64,000 nucleotides of DNA from Camarhynchus parvulus (GCF_901933205.1 NC_044574.1:22181733-22245732); one strand, 5' to 3'; numbered from the stretch's first letter, positions 1 through 16,100 are shown. The notes: generated by a model not told the origin, from the letters alone. Program-made: numbers and translations.

Positions 1-1069
1 TATAAATCCTAAGATGGAATGCATTATTTTGTGTTTTTAAATTCAACGAAACTCCCTCTGTTTTAGCATTGTTTTCAACAAAACCACTACTAGTATAAGG
101 TATGTAGCTTTTTTAACATTCATGTAACATCCCGGAGTTAATTTCAATCTTTTTATGTTACCAATTACCAAACTTAAACATCGAACTGTAACAAAAGCAT
201 ATAATGACATAAAAAAACATGGAGAATTGAATGAGAATTTAAAAAAGACTGGGAATTAAAAAAACTAATGAGAATTTTAAAAAAATTACTGAGAATTAAA
301 AAAAAATACTTGCTTTTCATTTAAATTTATCTTTTTAAAAATTAAATAGTAAAAAAAATCAACATGGTCATGTCTTAAGAAAAAAATCAAAGAACTAGCT
401 ATCTACCAATCAGCAACAGATTAAAATTGCTGATCAAGACTAATTTACCTGCTAGCTGAGAGTGAAAGTATTTCCTAACATTTAACAATCCCAGGAGAAC
501 AAAGACATTTCCTCCTTCATTACAACATTTCAGTTAAGAAACACTACAACACTTAACAAAAGGCTTTTATTACCATGTACTTTAATTTTCTTAAAAATCA
601 TTACAAGTCTCAGCAATCAGCCAAAGTAAAACATTCAACTACTTTCAACCAAGGATTTCTACAAGGGATAGCACATGAAAGCTTCTTTTCAAATAAAATG
701 CATACAAATAAATGGATGCAGCATAATTTCACTATTGAAATTTATTATTCTTTAAGATGAAGTCAATTTGTGAAAGTGGAGGAATTAATTTCTATTTTTT
801 TTCCTTTTGCCCTTGCACAGAATGAACAAAGAAGGCTACATAAAAGTACAAACCTGTGGGTATAATATGCCTAGTCAGGAACTAAGAGATGAAGCACACA
901 ACTAAACAAATTAAAGAACATCCTCCCATTTTTCTGAACACAGCTGAACATCCTTAATAAAAACATTACCTTTTATCCAAACTAGCTACAGCACTGCAGT
1001 ATGAAACCAGTATTTCTTTAGTGCCTTAGTTAATTGCATATTTTGTAAAGTAAATACTCAAGTTCTTAC
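1..1069 (-). other. ARAP2: Intron 9 of ARAP2 (partial)
   Basis: Intron sequence continuing off the left edge. It contains a run of imperfect repeats of a GAGAATT-plus-A-run unit at 231-308 and no coding exon. Confidence 0.75.
231..308. repeat. Imperfect tandem repeat, ~17-21 bp units
   Basis: Four successive copies of a unit of the form A(A/C)TG(A/G)GAATT followed by an A run, differing in A-run length. Minisatellite-like, within intron 9. Confidence 0.65.
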
Positions 1070-1185
1070 CTAAAGCTTTTATAAGGAGTAATTATTTCAA
1101 AGGATTGCTTTGCAGCCCGATCCACTTGTTTAACATTTGCCACATTCATAGGGATTAAAGTGATACCAAATCCTGTCTTAAAGTC
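1070..1185 (-). CDS. ARAP2: ARAP2 exon 9: PH2 core
   Basis: A 116-nt exon; acceptor ATCTTTTTCCTAG, donor GTAAGA. It encodes residues 579-616, with [18 protein letters not shown] and [12 protein letters not shown], nearly identical to the mammalian PH2 segment, then 2 nt. It joins exon 8 at phase 0 across a 26.3 kb intron and leaves at phase 2 into an exon left of the window. It is the last ARAP2 exon I can find; I searched bases 1-1069 for the next PH2 segment and saw none. Confidence 0.96.
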
Positions 1186-4100
1186 CTAGGAAAAAGATAA
1201 TAAAGGTTTAGAAGTTTATCATTCAAGAATAAAACAGGTAAAGAAAAATTATTTCATCATGATCCAAACAAAACAAGATCAGTAACAGACATCTTTGCCA
1301 TAACATATAAGCCACTTCTAATTTTTTAATGGATAAAAAAACCTCCCCTAAATTTTGTCCAACCAAAAAGTTTTCAACTGCTATAATGACCTTACTTGAT
1401 TGTTGGTAGGAATAAAAATGCATGATTGAACTATTAATAAAGGAAAGAATTAAAAAAAAGGTTAAACACTAGATTGCATTAAAAGGTAAATGCAAAATTC
1501 TGGAAGGATCTAGCTTAAATCATGCTTTAGCGTCTAAATAAACTTTATAAATCTAAATCCTTCTAACTGACAGCAGTTTTTCTTGCTTTAAGACTGAGTG
1601 TTTTAACAAACTAAATGTGTATAAAATTATTTCTTAAACCTTTGATTCCTCATGCTTCTGATGTAGAACATGAACTAAACATGTCTTTCAAAAAAGGTCT
1701 ATACAGCAGCTAAAATAGACAAAGAGCTAGTTGTGATTCAATTATAAGAAAGTATTTTTATATCTTAAGTGAACAAGTGAAACAAGTGAAATTGTTTGGG
1801 GTTTTTTTTTATGCATGGAAAAATGTACTAAAAAAATAACTTTTGTACTGGCAGAATTGGGAAATAAAATTTGAGCTCACACGGAGCTCCGGTGAGGGCC
1901 TCTCAAAATGTATGGATTTTAGAAAATCAGATGAATACATACGTTATTTCTTATTTATTTAGAATACCATCAGCATTTCCTTCTTTAAATTTATTTACAT
2001 GTTGATCTCAAGGTTGCCACTTCCACAAGTGTAATTTCTGGAAATATTAGCATACTTCTTGAGAATAGTAAATAAATCAGAACCAAAACCAAGCTGCATC
2101 ACCCAAGCAAAGAGCCAAATTCATATATCTTACCATTTGCGTGTTTACTGTTACCTCTCACATAACAAGTAATTGGGTACAGACTGATAAAAATAAAAGC
2201 ACTGAAGGGTAAAAGCCTCACAGTTGCCTGCCTCTAAAGAGAGGACTGTTTTTCTAGTCAATACATATTTAAACCTGCATCACTGACAAGTTTCTGTTTG
2301 TAAGATTCACAAATTTTTGAGCACTATGAACTATGGAGAACATACTTCACAAAACTCATTTTTAATTTTATTTCCCTATTTCAGGTATGAGCAAATAAAA
2401 CTATCATTGCTAAGGCTAAATCTGACAAAAGCCACATATACGTGTGTGTCTACGCACAAGCAGAAGTATCAATTGTATCACACAAGGCATTGAATAGAAT
2501 AATGCCCCAAAAAGCACAACATCAACTAAAATATGAGATTTTTAGAATGACAGAATTCCTGTGAATTAAATATACTGTGAGATAAATTAGCTAATGTTTC
2601 TTTGCCAGACTTCGTATTAAAAATTTTTGGGTGTTTTTTTACATGCCATTATCTTTGACAGAAGCAGTGGGGAACCAGGTGTGAATTTCAACAAAAATCT
2701 TTATAAAATGTACAAGCATTTCAATAAGTAATCTATGTTAGCCACTCCTCATATAATTTATTTTAGAAAATAGACAAAAAATAGAAATAATTTTAAATAC
2801 TTCTCCTTTTCTTCTACCCTCCTATTCCATAACCTAGGCATTTTTATTCTCTCCCCTCATCTTCAGCCCCCACTCTCTTTGTGTATAAATCAAGGGGTTT
2901 CATATTGACACATCTGCCTCAGAAGAGAGCAGAGACTTCTGTTAAGCCTACACAGTCCCCAATTCACCCTGTATAGGAAAAGAGTGGGCAGAAAAACCTC
3001 CTTTTGAGTGTGAACTTGACAGCATCCTCTGTAGCAGTAAAGAATTCTTAACTTCACATCACCAGTGAGAAAAAGAGGAGCATGAAATAGTAAAAAAAAA
3101 AAAAAAGAATGAGAAAAGAAAAATATAAAACCTTAATTTCTATCAGTGAAATGAAAAAAAAGAAACCTAACCAAAACAATCCAAAACCATTACTTCTGTA
3201 GAATTAAATGGTTTATGCTTCTGAGATGTAAGTTGGTTGCAAGTTTCATTTGTTGATTCAAGTATTTCAAATTATTTAAAATAATTTGCCTTAAGAAATC
3301 CTGATTTTTAAATCAGTGGTAATAAGCCCATCCTTGAACCTGCACAGTGCAATGCATTCTTTGTTTATTAAATAACCGCTGAAAAACCACCAGAAGCCAT
3401 GATTAAAAGGTGTTCAATACACTTCTAGGTCCAGATTAAAGTTCACTGAAGGTAAATGATTAACAAAGACAACCAAAATAATAACTACCTTACTGAGCCA
3501 GATCAAAGTTCCCCTGTAGAGTAGCTTCCCTTTAGGCATTTCCTACTGGTGACAGTCATAAAAATAATGCAAATAAGACAATGTACATGCTCATTTTCCC
3601 AGAAATGCTTCCAGCAATCTATGCACTTAAAAGTCCCTAAACAAACAGCTGCAGCAAAGAAAATTATACTTCCTAGCCACTGACAGATACATCCTCAAAG
3701 AATTAAAAGCCCAACAACATACTTTGAGGTCTCTGTAGGATCTTACTTCATAAATTTCCCAAATACTGGTTGTAAAAAAAGGAAGTCCTTTTGTATATCT
3801 ATATTGCCACTTGATAACTGATAATTTTCCATTTTTTACCTGACAACTGAGAATTTCATTACATAACACAAGAGGAAAGAAACGCTAACTAAACTTCATT
3901 AACTTCTTATCCCACAATGTTCCTTCTTGAAAATATTTATTCTATATTTCTTTCAGACTGTTTCTTATGCCTTCAAACAGCTGGTTGCACCTCCTTTCCT
4001 TGGAGCAAAACAGAGCAAGCTGCATGGAAGCAACCTGCCACAGGAAGCTCACACACAAATATTTATGTCTGTGAAAACAGACACCAAACTTTGTGGTACT

Positions 4101-7100
4101 TCATTGAAAAACACAGAACCAAGAAAGCAGTCTAGAAACAAAGTACATTAATTTGAAAATCTTTACCTTTAGGTGCAGCACAAATCTGTCAAAATTTGCA
4201 CAAGTTCCCAGGGTCTGAACAATCCCATTAAAGAAAGGATAACTAATTATGCTTTACATTCAGCAAGGGCATGAGAACTTACAATACTGAATTCCAGTGT
4301 AAGGAATGTCAGAAATGTTAAGAAATTTGAATCTACTTTTCAGAACAGAATATGGTGGAAAATTAAGCAATTTCATCGGGACATTAGAGTGAAGTTATTT
4401 CCATAATGGTCCAAACAAACTCCTTAGGGTAACTGCACAACACTTGGCATAAATCTGGCTTTGTGAGTGACAGGTACAGTAGAATCTAATTTTCAGTGCT
4501 CAGAATTGTATGCTTTCAGGAGTGCAGTCTTCTTCTCTACTTCAGAAACAGAAGTGGGAATTGGTACAGGGAAGAAAGAAGTGCTCCACTTTGAAAGATG
4601 AATTCATTCACTTTGAGTGCACAGAAGGACAATAGGGCTATTCAAGAACTATACAAAAAATATCGACAGCAAAAGTAAGCAGTATCTTTTCAGAACAAGA
4701 ATTGTCTTGCTTCTACCCACTGAAAGCTCATTGTTTCAGATACACTGAACTGCACTACGATTTCTGACAAAGTAAGAAAAGTTTAAGATTCAAAAATTCA
4801 CAGAGAAAGATGAGGTTTTTTTTTTTTTTAATTTAAATATAGATACAACTTAAATGCCTATAGTTATACTATCTGCATGAATTCTAAAAAAAGTTGAAAA
4901 ATGAGTTGACAATAAGAGCTATAAAAAAAACCCCAAAAGTTCTTTATAGATATAATAATAGAACAAAAGTATTCACTAAACAGCACAGTTAACTGAAAGC
5001 TAAAAATACTAAGATGAGTACTGGCTTTCTGATTAGATGTTGTTCTGTCCTGAAGGGTGTATTATTATAATGTGGAATTGTTGCTGTCATTATCACGCCT
5101 GTCTGAAAAAGACATAACCTATGAAAACCTGTCATTTCTATATAAATCATGAAATTATTTAACTTTTATTTTAAAACATACCTTTAACATGTATCTATAA
5201 AGTGCCTCTCAGTGTACAAAACTGTCCTCTTTATTATGCATTATCTTTTCATAGGTAAAAGCTGCCCATGACAGGCTTTACTAACATTTCTTCAATTCTA
5301 TTTCGGATGAAATCCATGGAGATTCAAAATTAGTCTCATACCTTTTCTAACATACCACCACTGTTTAACAGACACAGAAATAAACACCAAGGCTAAGGAA
5401 CACTGAAGTATATATGTATAAAATCATGAAACTATATCTGAACAAGTGAAATTTTCAGAGCTGTTGGATGCCTAACTTTCAGTATGTTGTCTTAAAAAGA
5501 CAGACTTGGGCACCTTTCTGCATGCAAGTCATAAATAAATTTGTAATCAGAGCCTGAACCTTGTGACTCTCAGTGAACACACTTTTTCCAAGAAACAGCA
5601 CTTCTAAAAATTCTCTTCTGCTGCCTATAAAGGATAACTATTTTTCTTTCTATTTTTTCTCTTTCACTTGGTTTTGTTCCAGTACACCAGGGTTGGCCTT
5701 CTTCTTGGTTTAGTCAGACCAAAATTCATCTGAACACAGGAGTTCTATGTCTTTGCATGCACTGTCTTTCATGGATCTAACATTAGCTCCCCAATGTATG
5801 AAGTTGATAAAAAAAAATATTTGCATCAGGAAAACATCTTAGAGAAATTAAACCAAAAAATGCAGCCACAATTATAACCTTACCCAAAATCCTCACATAA
5901 AAATAAAAAGTTAACGAACTTAAAATACTGAAATAAAATAAATAGTAAAAATAAAAGGTTAGCTAACTACTACTTTCATATTAGAAATATTAATCCATAT
6001 TTTTATCTCCTCCTTTTTTGGTAGAGGACTAACTGGATAATAGCAACAGCAGAGAAAAAGGAAAATTGCTGGCATGAGTTCAAGAGACTATGTTTCTACA
6101 TACTCACACATGCATATACACACGTAAGTAATATCTTAATATATAAATGTATGTTTGTAGCTTATTTTGGCGTAAAAAGAATACAGAAGTACAGAACTCT
6201 GAAGTACAGAAATAGCACTGATATATGTTGGGAACACAGCACTTTTGGAAATTCTGCATCAAGTGAGTACTCTCACTCCACATCAGTTTCCTTCCTGTGT
6301 ATTATGACATCAAGGTGCATTTGCTTTTTTTGTCTTTGGCTGTCAGATCTTGAGGACATGCAATATTTAAGAGTGTGCATGCAGACAGACAGATAGATAG
6401 ATATCTAACAGTGATAAGAGGTAACAAATCAAGAACATTATATTACATATAAAGATATATTTACACACACAAATGTGTATGTATGTGTTTATAAATGCAC
6501 ATTTTTTGTTTCCTTTTTAACAGCTATCTTTCATACCACCCTAACACTAATTTATAAAAAGATTATTCATATTTCTAAAACTACTCTTGTCCTCCTGCCC
6601 ATACTCAGAACAATCTTGACCTTTAATCACAATATCTCTGATCAGAGTTCCAAAACAGGACCTTATATGGTTCCTTGAATTTACCATTTAATTTGCAACA
6701 GCTCTTTAGATTTACCTTGGGGAAGTTACCACGAAGTTTGTGACAACTACACTACTCCTGCAAGATCTGAAAATTCCCTTAACAATTTAGCATGATTTAG
6801 TCTTTTCCTTCATTCTTACCCCATGGTATTTGATTCCTTCCAAACAACCAAATTATTCCAGAGAGAGTAAAAGCCAGAACTAGAATCACTCAAATGAAGT
6901 ATGCATAGTTTCTTTCCTCTCCTCATTATTTGGAGGCATTACACTTCAGCCTTTCCAGCTATTAAGGAGGGCTAATTTCTGCAACAGAAATATAGGAAAA
7001 AACTGGCTTCCGTATTAATAAAAAATTAGGACCTTTTTATAGATTAAAGAGTTTAAGAAAGAGTGACTAGTAATGCAAATTGCTTTGATGATATTAAGTT

Positions 7101-10100
7101 TACGCAAGTTTATATTGATTTCCTCTCCTTCTATATGTACTGAGCTTAGAGCCCCCATTTATTTTTCATCAGGCTTCTCTACATCCCTCATCACAGTCCA
7201 AAACCTTTTAATATAGATTTCCAGTGACAGTTACATATTGTGGATTGTAATACAAAACCCACATAGGTACTCTGTCTTACAGTCTTCTAATGAGGTCCCA
7301 AAATACAACCACAGTGAAACATACAGTATATAATTACACACTCAAAAATAATATTAAAAGAACATAAAGGTTGCTAACTCAATCCCTGATGAGCAAGGAG
7401 ATGCTAAAATTCCAGCGTTCTGTGCATGTTAGCTCTGTAGCTGGGTGCTCATCTGTTATGCTATGTGAGGTGGTCACATCATCAGTTTTAAGTTCTTCAC
7501 TTAACCAAAAAAATTCTTTCCCCCATTAGAGAATGAAAATGATTCACCCTATTTTTGAAAAAAAAATGGTAATGACAACCTGGCATCCAAAATTTTGGTG
7601 GTTACAAAGAAGACAGCAAATGACAAGAAGGGCCACTTAGACTAGCTCTATTCAGTGCCATGTAGTAAGCTTGCCTGCAGTATTTTGGATATGCTGCTGG
7701 AATACCTCCCTCTCTGTATGATTCCACATCATTATTTTATAAAAAAGTGTACTACCTGTACTTTGAGATGGTTCTATGATGAAAGCAAGTACATAAGAAG
7801 TGGGAATAACTAAGAGATTACTTTAAAAAAATGCATTCCTGATGAACACTCCAAGGTAGTTACAACCTTAGATGGTACTTCTCATTTAAGTTAGAGATCT
7901 CTCTATTCACTTACTACAGGAGCAATTCAGAATCCTCACTTCAGCAGTTATATGTATGTATTTTGCAATATCAATACAATTTTATATTGCTTGATTATGC
8001 ACCATCAGGCCCATGCCTCGCTTGTTGTATGGGATGGATCTAGGACATATGAAGATGAAAGCTCCCTTCCTTTATTGGCTGCAAAATACAAAAAAAAGAT
8101 GAGGAGGATCACATAATTGAAGTGACTGAATACTATATTGGAGAGTTAGCTCTTATCTTTGCCTTTTCCAGTTTCTACTCAGTGTAAATCAAAGCCTTAG
8201 CATACAGTCATTTCACTATACGTTTTTCATTTCCTAGTATCTGACTTTATGCTCTAGGGTTTGATTTGCAGAACTGCTGAGCAATTGGAACTCCAGCCAA
8301 GACCTATGAAAGCAGCATTTTGAGCAGGTATAGTTTGACAGAGAACTATTCCCTCCCAACCACCCACAAAAGACTAGAAAAACAGAGAATGCTAAATATA
8401 TGGATATTTGAATCCTTCATTCTGTTTCTCAGAATGGTGTGGTCACATGGAGGAGACAATCATGTTCCTTTAACTTACAGGAACTGATGAAAAATAAATT
8501 CCTCACTGCTCCTCAAAAAATATTCCTTTATCAGTGAAGGAATAATTTGAATGTAAGGCACTTTTCAACAGTGTGCTACAAAAAAGGCATGGGCTATATA
8601 CCATGAAAAGAAATTAGAATTATCAAACAATTACTAAATAGACAATGCACTGAAAGAGGAATTGATCCTGTGGAAGGAAATAGCATATTATAATATCTAC
8701 TACACAATATTATAATCAGGTGAAATTAAGGTCTTAGAAATAAGACCAGTTTTCCCATGATTAGAGGGGGGCAAAAATTTGTAACTGAGGTAATGTTACC
8801 AAAGGTTTTTAGCTGAGTTCTTCAAAAAAATTAGGTTTAAATAACAGAGGAGCATTTGTCTCCCCATGTAACCCCAAGTAAGCTTTTACTCTAGATATAT
8901 CCTTGGCTTCAATCAATTTCAACATAATACCAGCCAATGAATCTTCAGGTCTTAACATGACTTAAGGAAAGTAGATCAAAACAGAGAACACAGAGTCTAC
9001 ATTTCCCCACATCTTTACTACCCAGTCCCACAAGAAAAGGCTTTAGAGTATGGTCACAGTGAATTGAGGCAAGATGATGCAATTTGTAAGGGGGTGTTCA
9101 AAGTCACCAGACACAAACACAAATATATAAATTAAAAGCTTCTATTTCTTAATCCTCAAAAGCAAAGAGAGAATAAGACAACAGAGAGTAAAGATCATAA
9201 TTCCAAATATATATACGTTTCTCACTTGTGCTAAGACACGCTAAAAGGGAAGAAACAATCCATGCTTCAACCATGCCATTACAAATAATTTGTATGTATG
9301 CAAATTATATACTTCAGAAACAACATGTACAAGTTCAATATAAGAACCTGAATTCTACATAAAGATGTACATTTTGACACAAAGCAGTTTAAAGTTATTA
9401 GTGGAAAGTAGATTTCTTGACTTAAAGGTCATTCGCATTCCTGCTTTAGAAATATACCAAAGGGCCTGAATTCTTCAACTATTCCACAATTCAGAGCTCA
9501 GCTTTCGCTTTCACACAGAAAGTGTGATTCAGACCGTATTCCATTCTTCAGACACACGCCTTCTTTTTCTTGTCACTCAACATACTAGGAAAGCAAGATC
9601 TCACATGTAAAGCACACAAAACCAAGCATCAAAAGCAAGCTGGTAATACTGCACACAAAACCTTCCTTGCTGTCTTCCCAAATACCCTGACAGGTAGCCA
9701 AGCAAGATAGACAAACCTGCTTTCTGTGTTATGTCCCCCTCTCCCCCATCACACACACAGAAGACAAGTGTAGGCAAAGCTCCAGTTCGAATAACTACAG
9801 TAACTCCCTTCCAGCAGGGCTTCTCTGCAGCTTGGAGCTCATTCAGAAATCAGCACCTTGTTAGCTACAGAGGCTGAAGCCACTGCAGCTGCCTGGGCTA
9901 TGATCTTTACTTTTGCTGCTCCACGAAAAATAATGAGATGACATAAATATGGTACAGCTAAATAAACATGTAAATAAAAGTCAAAGCCTGTCAGGAGCAA
10001 GTACAGCCTATATTCAAGGCTTTCACCTTTACTTTAATTCCAATAGCTATTCATAACATCGTCTCTTCTTTAAAGAGGCAATCATGTTTCTTAAGGTGCA

Positions 10101-13100
10101 CAACTTCTGACACACAGAAACTCATTCCATTTTAGAGCCCATTTCTTGCTACTCAATTCACATCTTTTTCATCCCAAAGGGATACTGGTTTAATATATGC
10201 AAATTCTAAAATTATGTGGAAATGCATCAATTTTCCTCAATTTTAATATTTGAGCCCTTCCACCTTTTTTTTTTCTTCATTTAGCTGAAACAGCTATCCC
10301 TATAGTCACCATCTCAAAATCACACACCATTTTAAACACTTCCCTGCAATAAGCACCCAGAGAAACTCCTGTTCATACAAGGACATTTTTAAGCACAGAT
10401 ACTACTATTACAGGTTTAAGTAGCCATCTGGACGCTTCCTTGGAAGCACTTCACAAATGGAAGCCTTCTTAGATTTAGCAAGACTGTTCTCTGGAGACCA
10501 GAAGGATCAGTGAATTTTAAGATACCACATATAGCTGTAATTTTCTGAATTCCTATCTTTATAATCTTCTTGCCAAAGCCTTACGTACACTCCAAAAGAT
10601 CTTGTTATGTATTCATAATCCAGAAAAACTGTTAAAAAAAGTGTTTGAACTCTTACAGGATGGACAGATTATGACCATTTTTGCAGTACCTTAAAATCTA
10701 CAACCACTGTCATGCAAAAATGACAAACTTTTTGGCTGTCCTTTTAGTACAGTAGTCACCAGATAAGAGAGAAAACTGTTATGACATCCCCACTGGCAAA
10801 ATTCCCTAATGAACCAAGAAATCCTCCAAACACTGGGGTGTCTGCTTTCCTCCAAAATTTGCCCTTGGTGATAAACAAATATGATATTGACAAAAAGAGT
10901 ATCAATGACCAAGCACACTGCTTTTACTTATTGACTACAAACAGTAAGGTGTTAAGACAAACAGTCCTCACAGTAAATATCAAGACTTCTTATTTTATTT
11001 ACTACCTCCTTCCTCAGTAAACTGAAATTTAATTCTATGATGTGATATTTCACAAGTAGAAATAATTAATAACTAACATAATTCATAATATTTCAATAAC
11101 CACAAACAAAAATAGCATTTCCTGATGGAGAAAGTTTTTCAAAGCTTTTTTTTTACTCACAATTTCCAAGTAATCTGCATGGCTCAAAATAATTACAAAG
11201 GGAAAATAATTTTTTAAAAAAGTTTCAACAGTTTTTAGAGTACCATACAAAGAGCACTAATTATTACAGACATTTTCCCATCTTTAAAAAAAATGTATTT
11301 ATGGCTATCTCAATATAATACAAACATACTCCATTTTATCATGACTGGATCCCTGTGGGACTTTCCAGCTGATGTTGATAAAATGAACAGTTTAAATTTC
11401 TGATCCTATCAAACTGAATTACTCTTCTGAGATGGTGTATACTGAAAACACACACACATACCCACACACCTTATAAGAATAAATGAATGAATTACATGAA
11501 ACATGCAGAGCTCTGGACTGTGCTAACCACTTTTTCCAGCTTGGGAGATTTTAGATATCTTCTGCTTAGAGAGCCATGAAGAAAAATGTCTCACTTTAAC
11601 AGCTGGTGTTATGATCTTAAATTTAAAAGGAAAAAAAAAATAAGCCAAGGAGGGTACAGACCCTCACAAAAGCTTTTGGCCAGACACCATAAATTCTCAT
11701 CTATTTATTTCTCACCTTTGCAGGAAAGAAGCATCGAATGCTGTAAAATTTCAGATTTGCTTAAAATTTGAAATTCAGAAATTGTCGGACTACCTGAACC
11801 AAAAAGATAACATTTTTCTTTCCGAAATACATAAGTAAATATTTAACAGAAGATCTAAATTTTGCGAGCGTGCCCACATATTCATTAACTTTGAAGAATG
11901 TGTCAGACTTCATGGACGTTCAGACCTTTTCTAGAAGCCAATATAAAATATAAACTTACCATTAATGCCTAGAAACAGCAACCTAAAGAGACCATATTAT
12001 CATTTGTGAATTCTTCCCACTTCTGTAACACTTATTCTAAAACAGTGAAGGGACAGCAGCACCAACAGTTTTGCCACACATTCTTCTGTGCCTGGACCAA
12101 GAGAGGGTTGATGCCATGACAACAGCAATGCTGCACCACAGCTTTTTATAAGCTGAATCCTTCCTAACTCACTCAGTCATTTCAGCATTAAGTCTCCTGC
12201 TTAGACATCCTCCTTGCATCTGGTTCAGATAAAAACAGAGTGGGGTGGGTTTGGGGTTTTTTTTGTTTGAGGGATTGGTTTCCTTGTTTTTGTTTATAAA
12301 GAAAATATTTTCTTCTGCTGGCTATAGATTCACTCATACTAATTTGTTTCTATGTGACAAACAAAGATGAAAATAGCAGATAAATGCAGAGAAACTGTTT
12401 TGAATTTTTGTAAAGCAAAATCACTTATGAACACACATACAGCTGCTGCTCAGCAGCTATTCACTTTCATACTTGCCTAGGCTTTATGCCATGAAGGTAG
12501 TGATGTCACATAAAAAATATAAAAGTAAATATATAAAAGAGAATTTCAAGAATTAGTACAGTTTACAAATAAGCAGTCTACTTCTCACTACTTATATACT
12601 GAAGTGGTTAAAGTACTAAATATGTACAGAGATTACTGAATTCCTAGTAAATCCATTGTAAATAAGTTTTATTATGAGTCCATGTAAAAGACACTGCCAT
12701 TTGATTTTAGTGATTTTTTTTTAATTTTGATTTTACAATTATCAAGGCTAAGATGGGCAACTGTGACAGATAAGAAGGATCTGCCTCTAAAATATCTGCC
12801 CTATACTCATGTTTCAGGACTGCGTGTAGAACTAATATACCCTTCCAAACAAACACAATGCCTTTGTCATAATGAATGTAATCTAATTTTTTAATGAATA
12901 TGTCCTCCCATCACAAATTCTGAGCTGAAAGCACCTTATGTAAAAATAAAGTAAATTCAAGCTTTCAATGAAATTATTTTCTTCATAATGAGGAGCAAAG
13001 GCTAATATCTAACAGAAAAGGAAAAACTATTGTAAAAATATGGAACAACCATTCTCTAAAAAAATGTACTTCAACAGATTAGAAGTTAGAAAGAAACCAA

Positions 13101-16100
13101 AATCCTTAAAACAGAGCCCTCCACATACATCTTTCAAATAAACTTTACACTCTTTGTTAATATCTAGACAGATAGTTAATAGAAAGAACACTAAAAATTA
13201 AATCTTTAACAAATTATCTCTATTTACACATTTATCTTCTGCTTGTTCCATTAAGCTTCCTGTTGTCACCCACTGAAAAATACAGGAAGGTCTTTTAGGA
13301 CCCACAATAAGCTACAGATACATGGTTCCTTTGCAGCATACTGATTCCACCTGTCTACTACATTCAATTCACTTCTCAAGTCTCTCACTCATGCCCAAAT
13401 CCTTACAAGCAAGAAATAAATCCACTCACCTAAATTTAATAAGAAATTGAAAAAACAAAATTTGTCAACAGCAATGTTAACTCATGCCTCAGAGCACATT
13501 CTTGGGTAGGGGCAACAGGCCTGGACTACAACTTCTTTCTTTCCCAGATGTTGTGTGTGCTAGAATAGCCTTCAAAATCACCCAGTGATAAAAAAATAAA
13601 AATTTCTGAAACACGTATTGCTATGTTCAGATTAGTCAAGATGCCTTTTACAAATCAGTGGTTAATGAAGAGCAGCACCTGTAGTGGCAATTTGTTAATG
13701 GAAAGCGACCAAAGCAAACAGGGAAGCACTGATTTACAGGCTGATCATACAGGAACATTCTGACCTAGAGAGCAACAAACTGAACCCACTTCATGCCATG
13801 GGGAAGCCCGGTGATAAAAACGCTGTTCTGGCTCCTAACTGAAACTATGCAGATGCATCTCAGCACACACAAGTTGCATCAAAATTGCAATGACTCGATC
13901 AAGGTAACACATAAAAGAGAATGTCGCAAACAGTAAAAATAGAACTAGAATTACAAAATCACTCCAATTTAGGATATTCAGAAACCCAGCAGCAGCATTT
14001 TGCGCCATTTGTGGGTGAGGAGGGTTGTAACATGCTACAATGATTTTTAAGAACAGGAAATCTACCAAAAAACCCTTCTGTATTAGTAGGAATGGGCAGC
14101 TGCAATCTGGAAACACACTGAACTTAGAAGAAGGTATATTTTCTCAGCATGAACATGTCATTTAAGAAACTAGGATGAAGAAGAATTCAGGAATGAAACA
14201 AAATACTGCACTAAAGTGAAAAACTGGCAATTGACATGAATGGCAAAGCTCCAACTGACATTCAAAGAGATGAAAATTCAGCCCAGGTATCTGTGTATAG
14301 ATCCTACAAGAAACAGCTTTCCCGATACAGCCCCATAAATACTGAAAATGCAACGCATCTTTAACTTTTCTATTTAAAAAGACAAGCAGCTACAACAAAA
14401 TCTGCACATGCCTCTTCAGGTTCATTTTAAAATAGATATACATGCAGTATAGGAGAATGAAATTTAGGTGTGAGGATAGAAGACCTGCACAAATAGAAGA
14501 CCTGAAGAGCACCACAGAATCACACAGAACTGTGATAACATCCTCTGGTTTTGTATCTACAGTGCACTCTATTAACCTTTACTTTTTCTTCTCCCTGTAA
14601 AATTCCCCTACATCCCCACTTGTACATATTAAGAAATATGTCTCTGATATTCCATACCACATCAGTGAGAGATGGATGAAGAAACAGTTTGTTTCTTCTG
14701 AAACACAGAAGTTATATCTACACAGTGTGTGCAGATGCAACCCTTTCATTCCTACACGTCATGCCACCATTTCTACATTAGCATTTATTGCTGAGAACAC
14801 CAATAAAGACACATGTTTCACACTGCTAATTGTACATATTTACCATAAGCAAGTACCAAAGGATCATTGTTGTCAACATCGACACATTGTTGTTAAATTA
14901 AACAAGTTGTAGATCATCCCCCTTTTAGCTGCAGCACACATGAAAAACCAATTGATGCACTTATTTGGGCTGAAATAAACCCTTTCTAACTAAGCCCCAT
15001 AAAGAGGGTCGCCTTATGCTGTGTGGATGGTTTGTTTTGCACAAAATAAGATGAAAGATCATAGAATTACCCTTGCTTCTCTTTGTGAAAAAAAAAAAAA
15101 AGTGCAAGGTGAAACAAACCAACCTGGAAGTCAAAATCCATCTCCCACATGGGCATCGGTGATAACCAGTCACAGCACTGTCTCTTTCTCTTCTCTTACA
15201 GCTACTCAGGACTAATGAATTTTGCCTTGATTAGTTTCTCAACTTTTGCTATGACCCCCATCTCCCATCTCATCGGTTTTCTTGCACCCCACTAAACTGG
15301 CAGCTGCTCAGTTCCTTCAGGGGAAAGAAGCGACAGCCAATTATAATAATGGGCTGCAAATACTCCTGTGTTGCAGGAACTGAGCTGCTGTTGCTGACTG
15401 CTGTCGTTTTATCTGCCTTTGAACTTCTTTATGACCCCATGGCAAGGAATAACAGCCCTTGGCTGGAAAAAGCATCATACATACAACATCCTGCAGAGCC
15501 TCTCAAGGAAGTGCCAGACAGGCTGATTGTGAACCAGGAAGCAGGACACAAAGCCATATTTATTATACCAATGCAGCCACTCCACTCTGTTTCAAATCCT
15601 TTTTAAACCTCACTCTCGTATTGCTAACACAGGTCTGCATCCTGGTCTTAAACCACAGACAAGGATAAATGTGGGCAAATGCAGTGGATATAGATTCCCC
15701 TCTGCCTGCAGAGCATAGAAACCTCTACAGTTTGGAAACATTGGGTGGCACAAGACAAACAATTTTGCGATAACTGAAATAGAGACATATCCACAGACAG
15801 AAGCAGGAGTTGTTTTTTTTTTACTATTTTTTAATAGCCTAACTCACCTTAAACAAGAAACGGACGTAAAATCTATGTAATGTAATAATTAAATACTGCA
15901 TACCAGAATCCCCAAAAGGATGAACAAAGTCAACAATGAAAGTGTTTATCTCCATGAGTAAAACACACTCCTCAGCCATTGTATTATTTGGGACAGCTTT
16001 TTTTTCAAAGGAATTTTAGTGAGAATGCCACGGAGGTACAATAAAAAGGTCTACCAAGAGAAAAAAAAGAACCAAGAAAAACAAGGCAAACCAAATAAAA

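Noticed and set aside
14500..14560. CACAGAATCACACAGAAC stretch resembling a CR1 terminus
   Set aside because: The resemblance ends after about 18 bases; the GGGACCTTTAAAG-like part expected next is absent.
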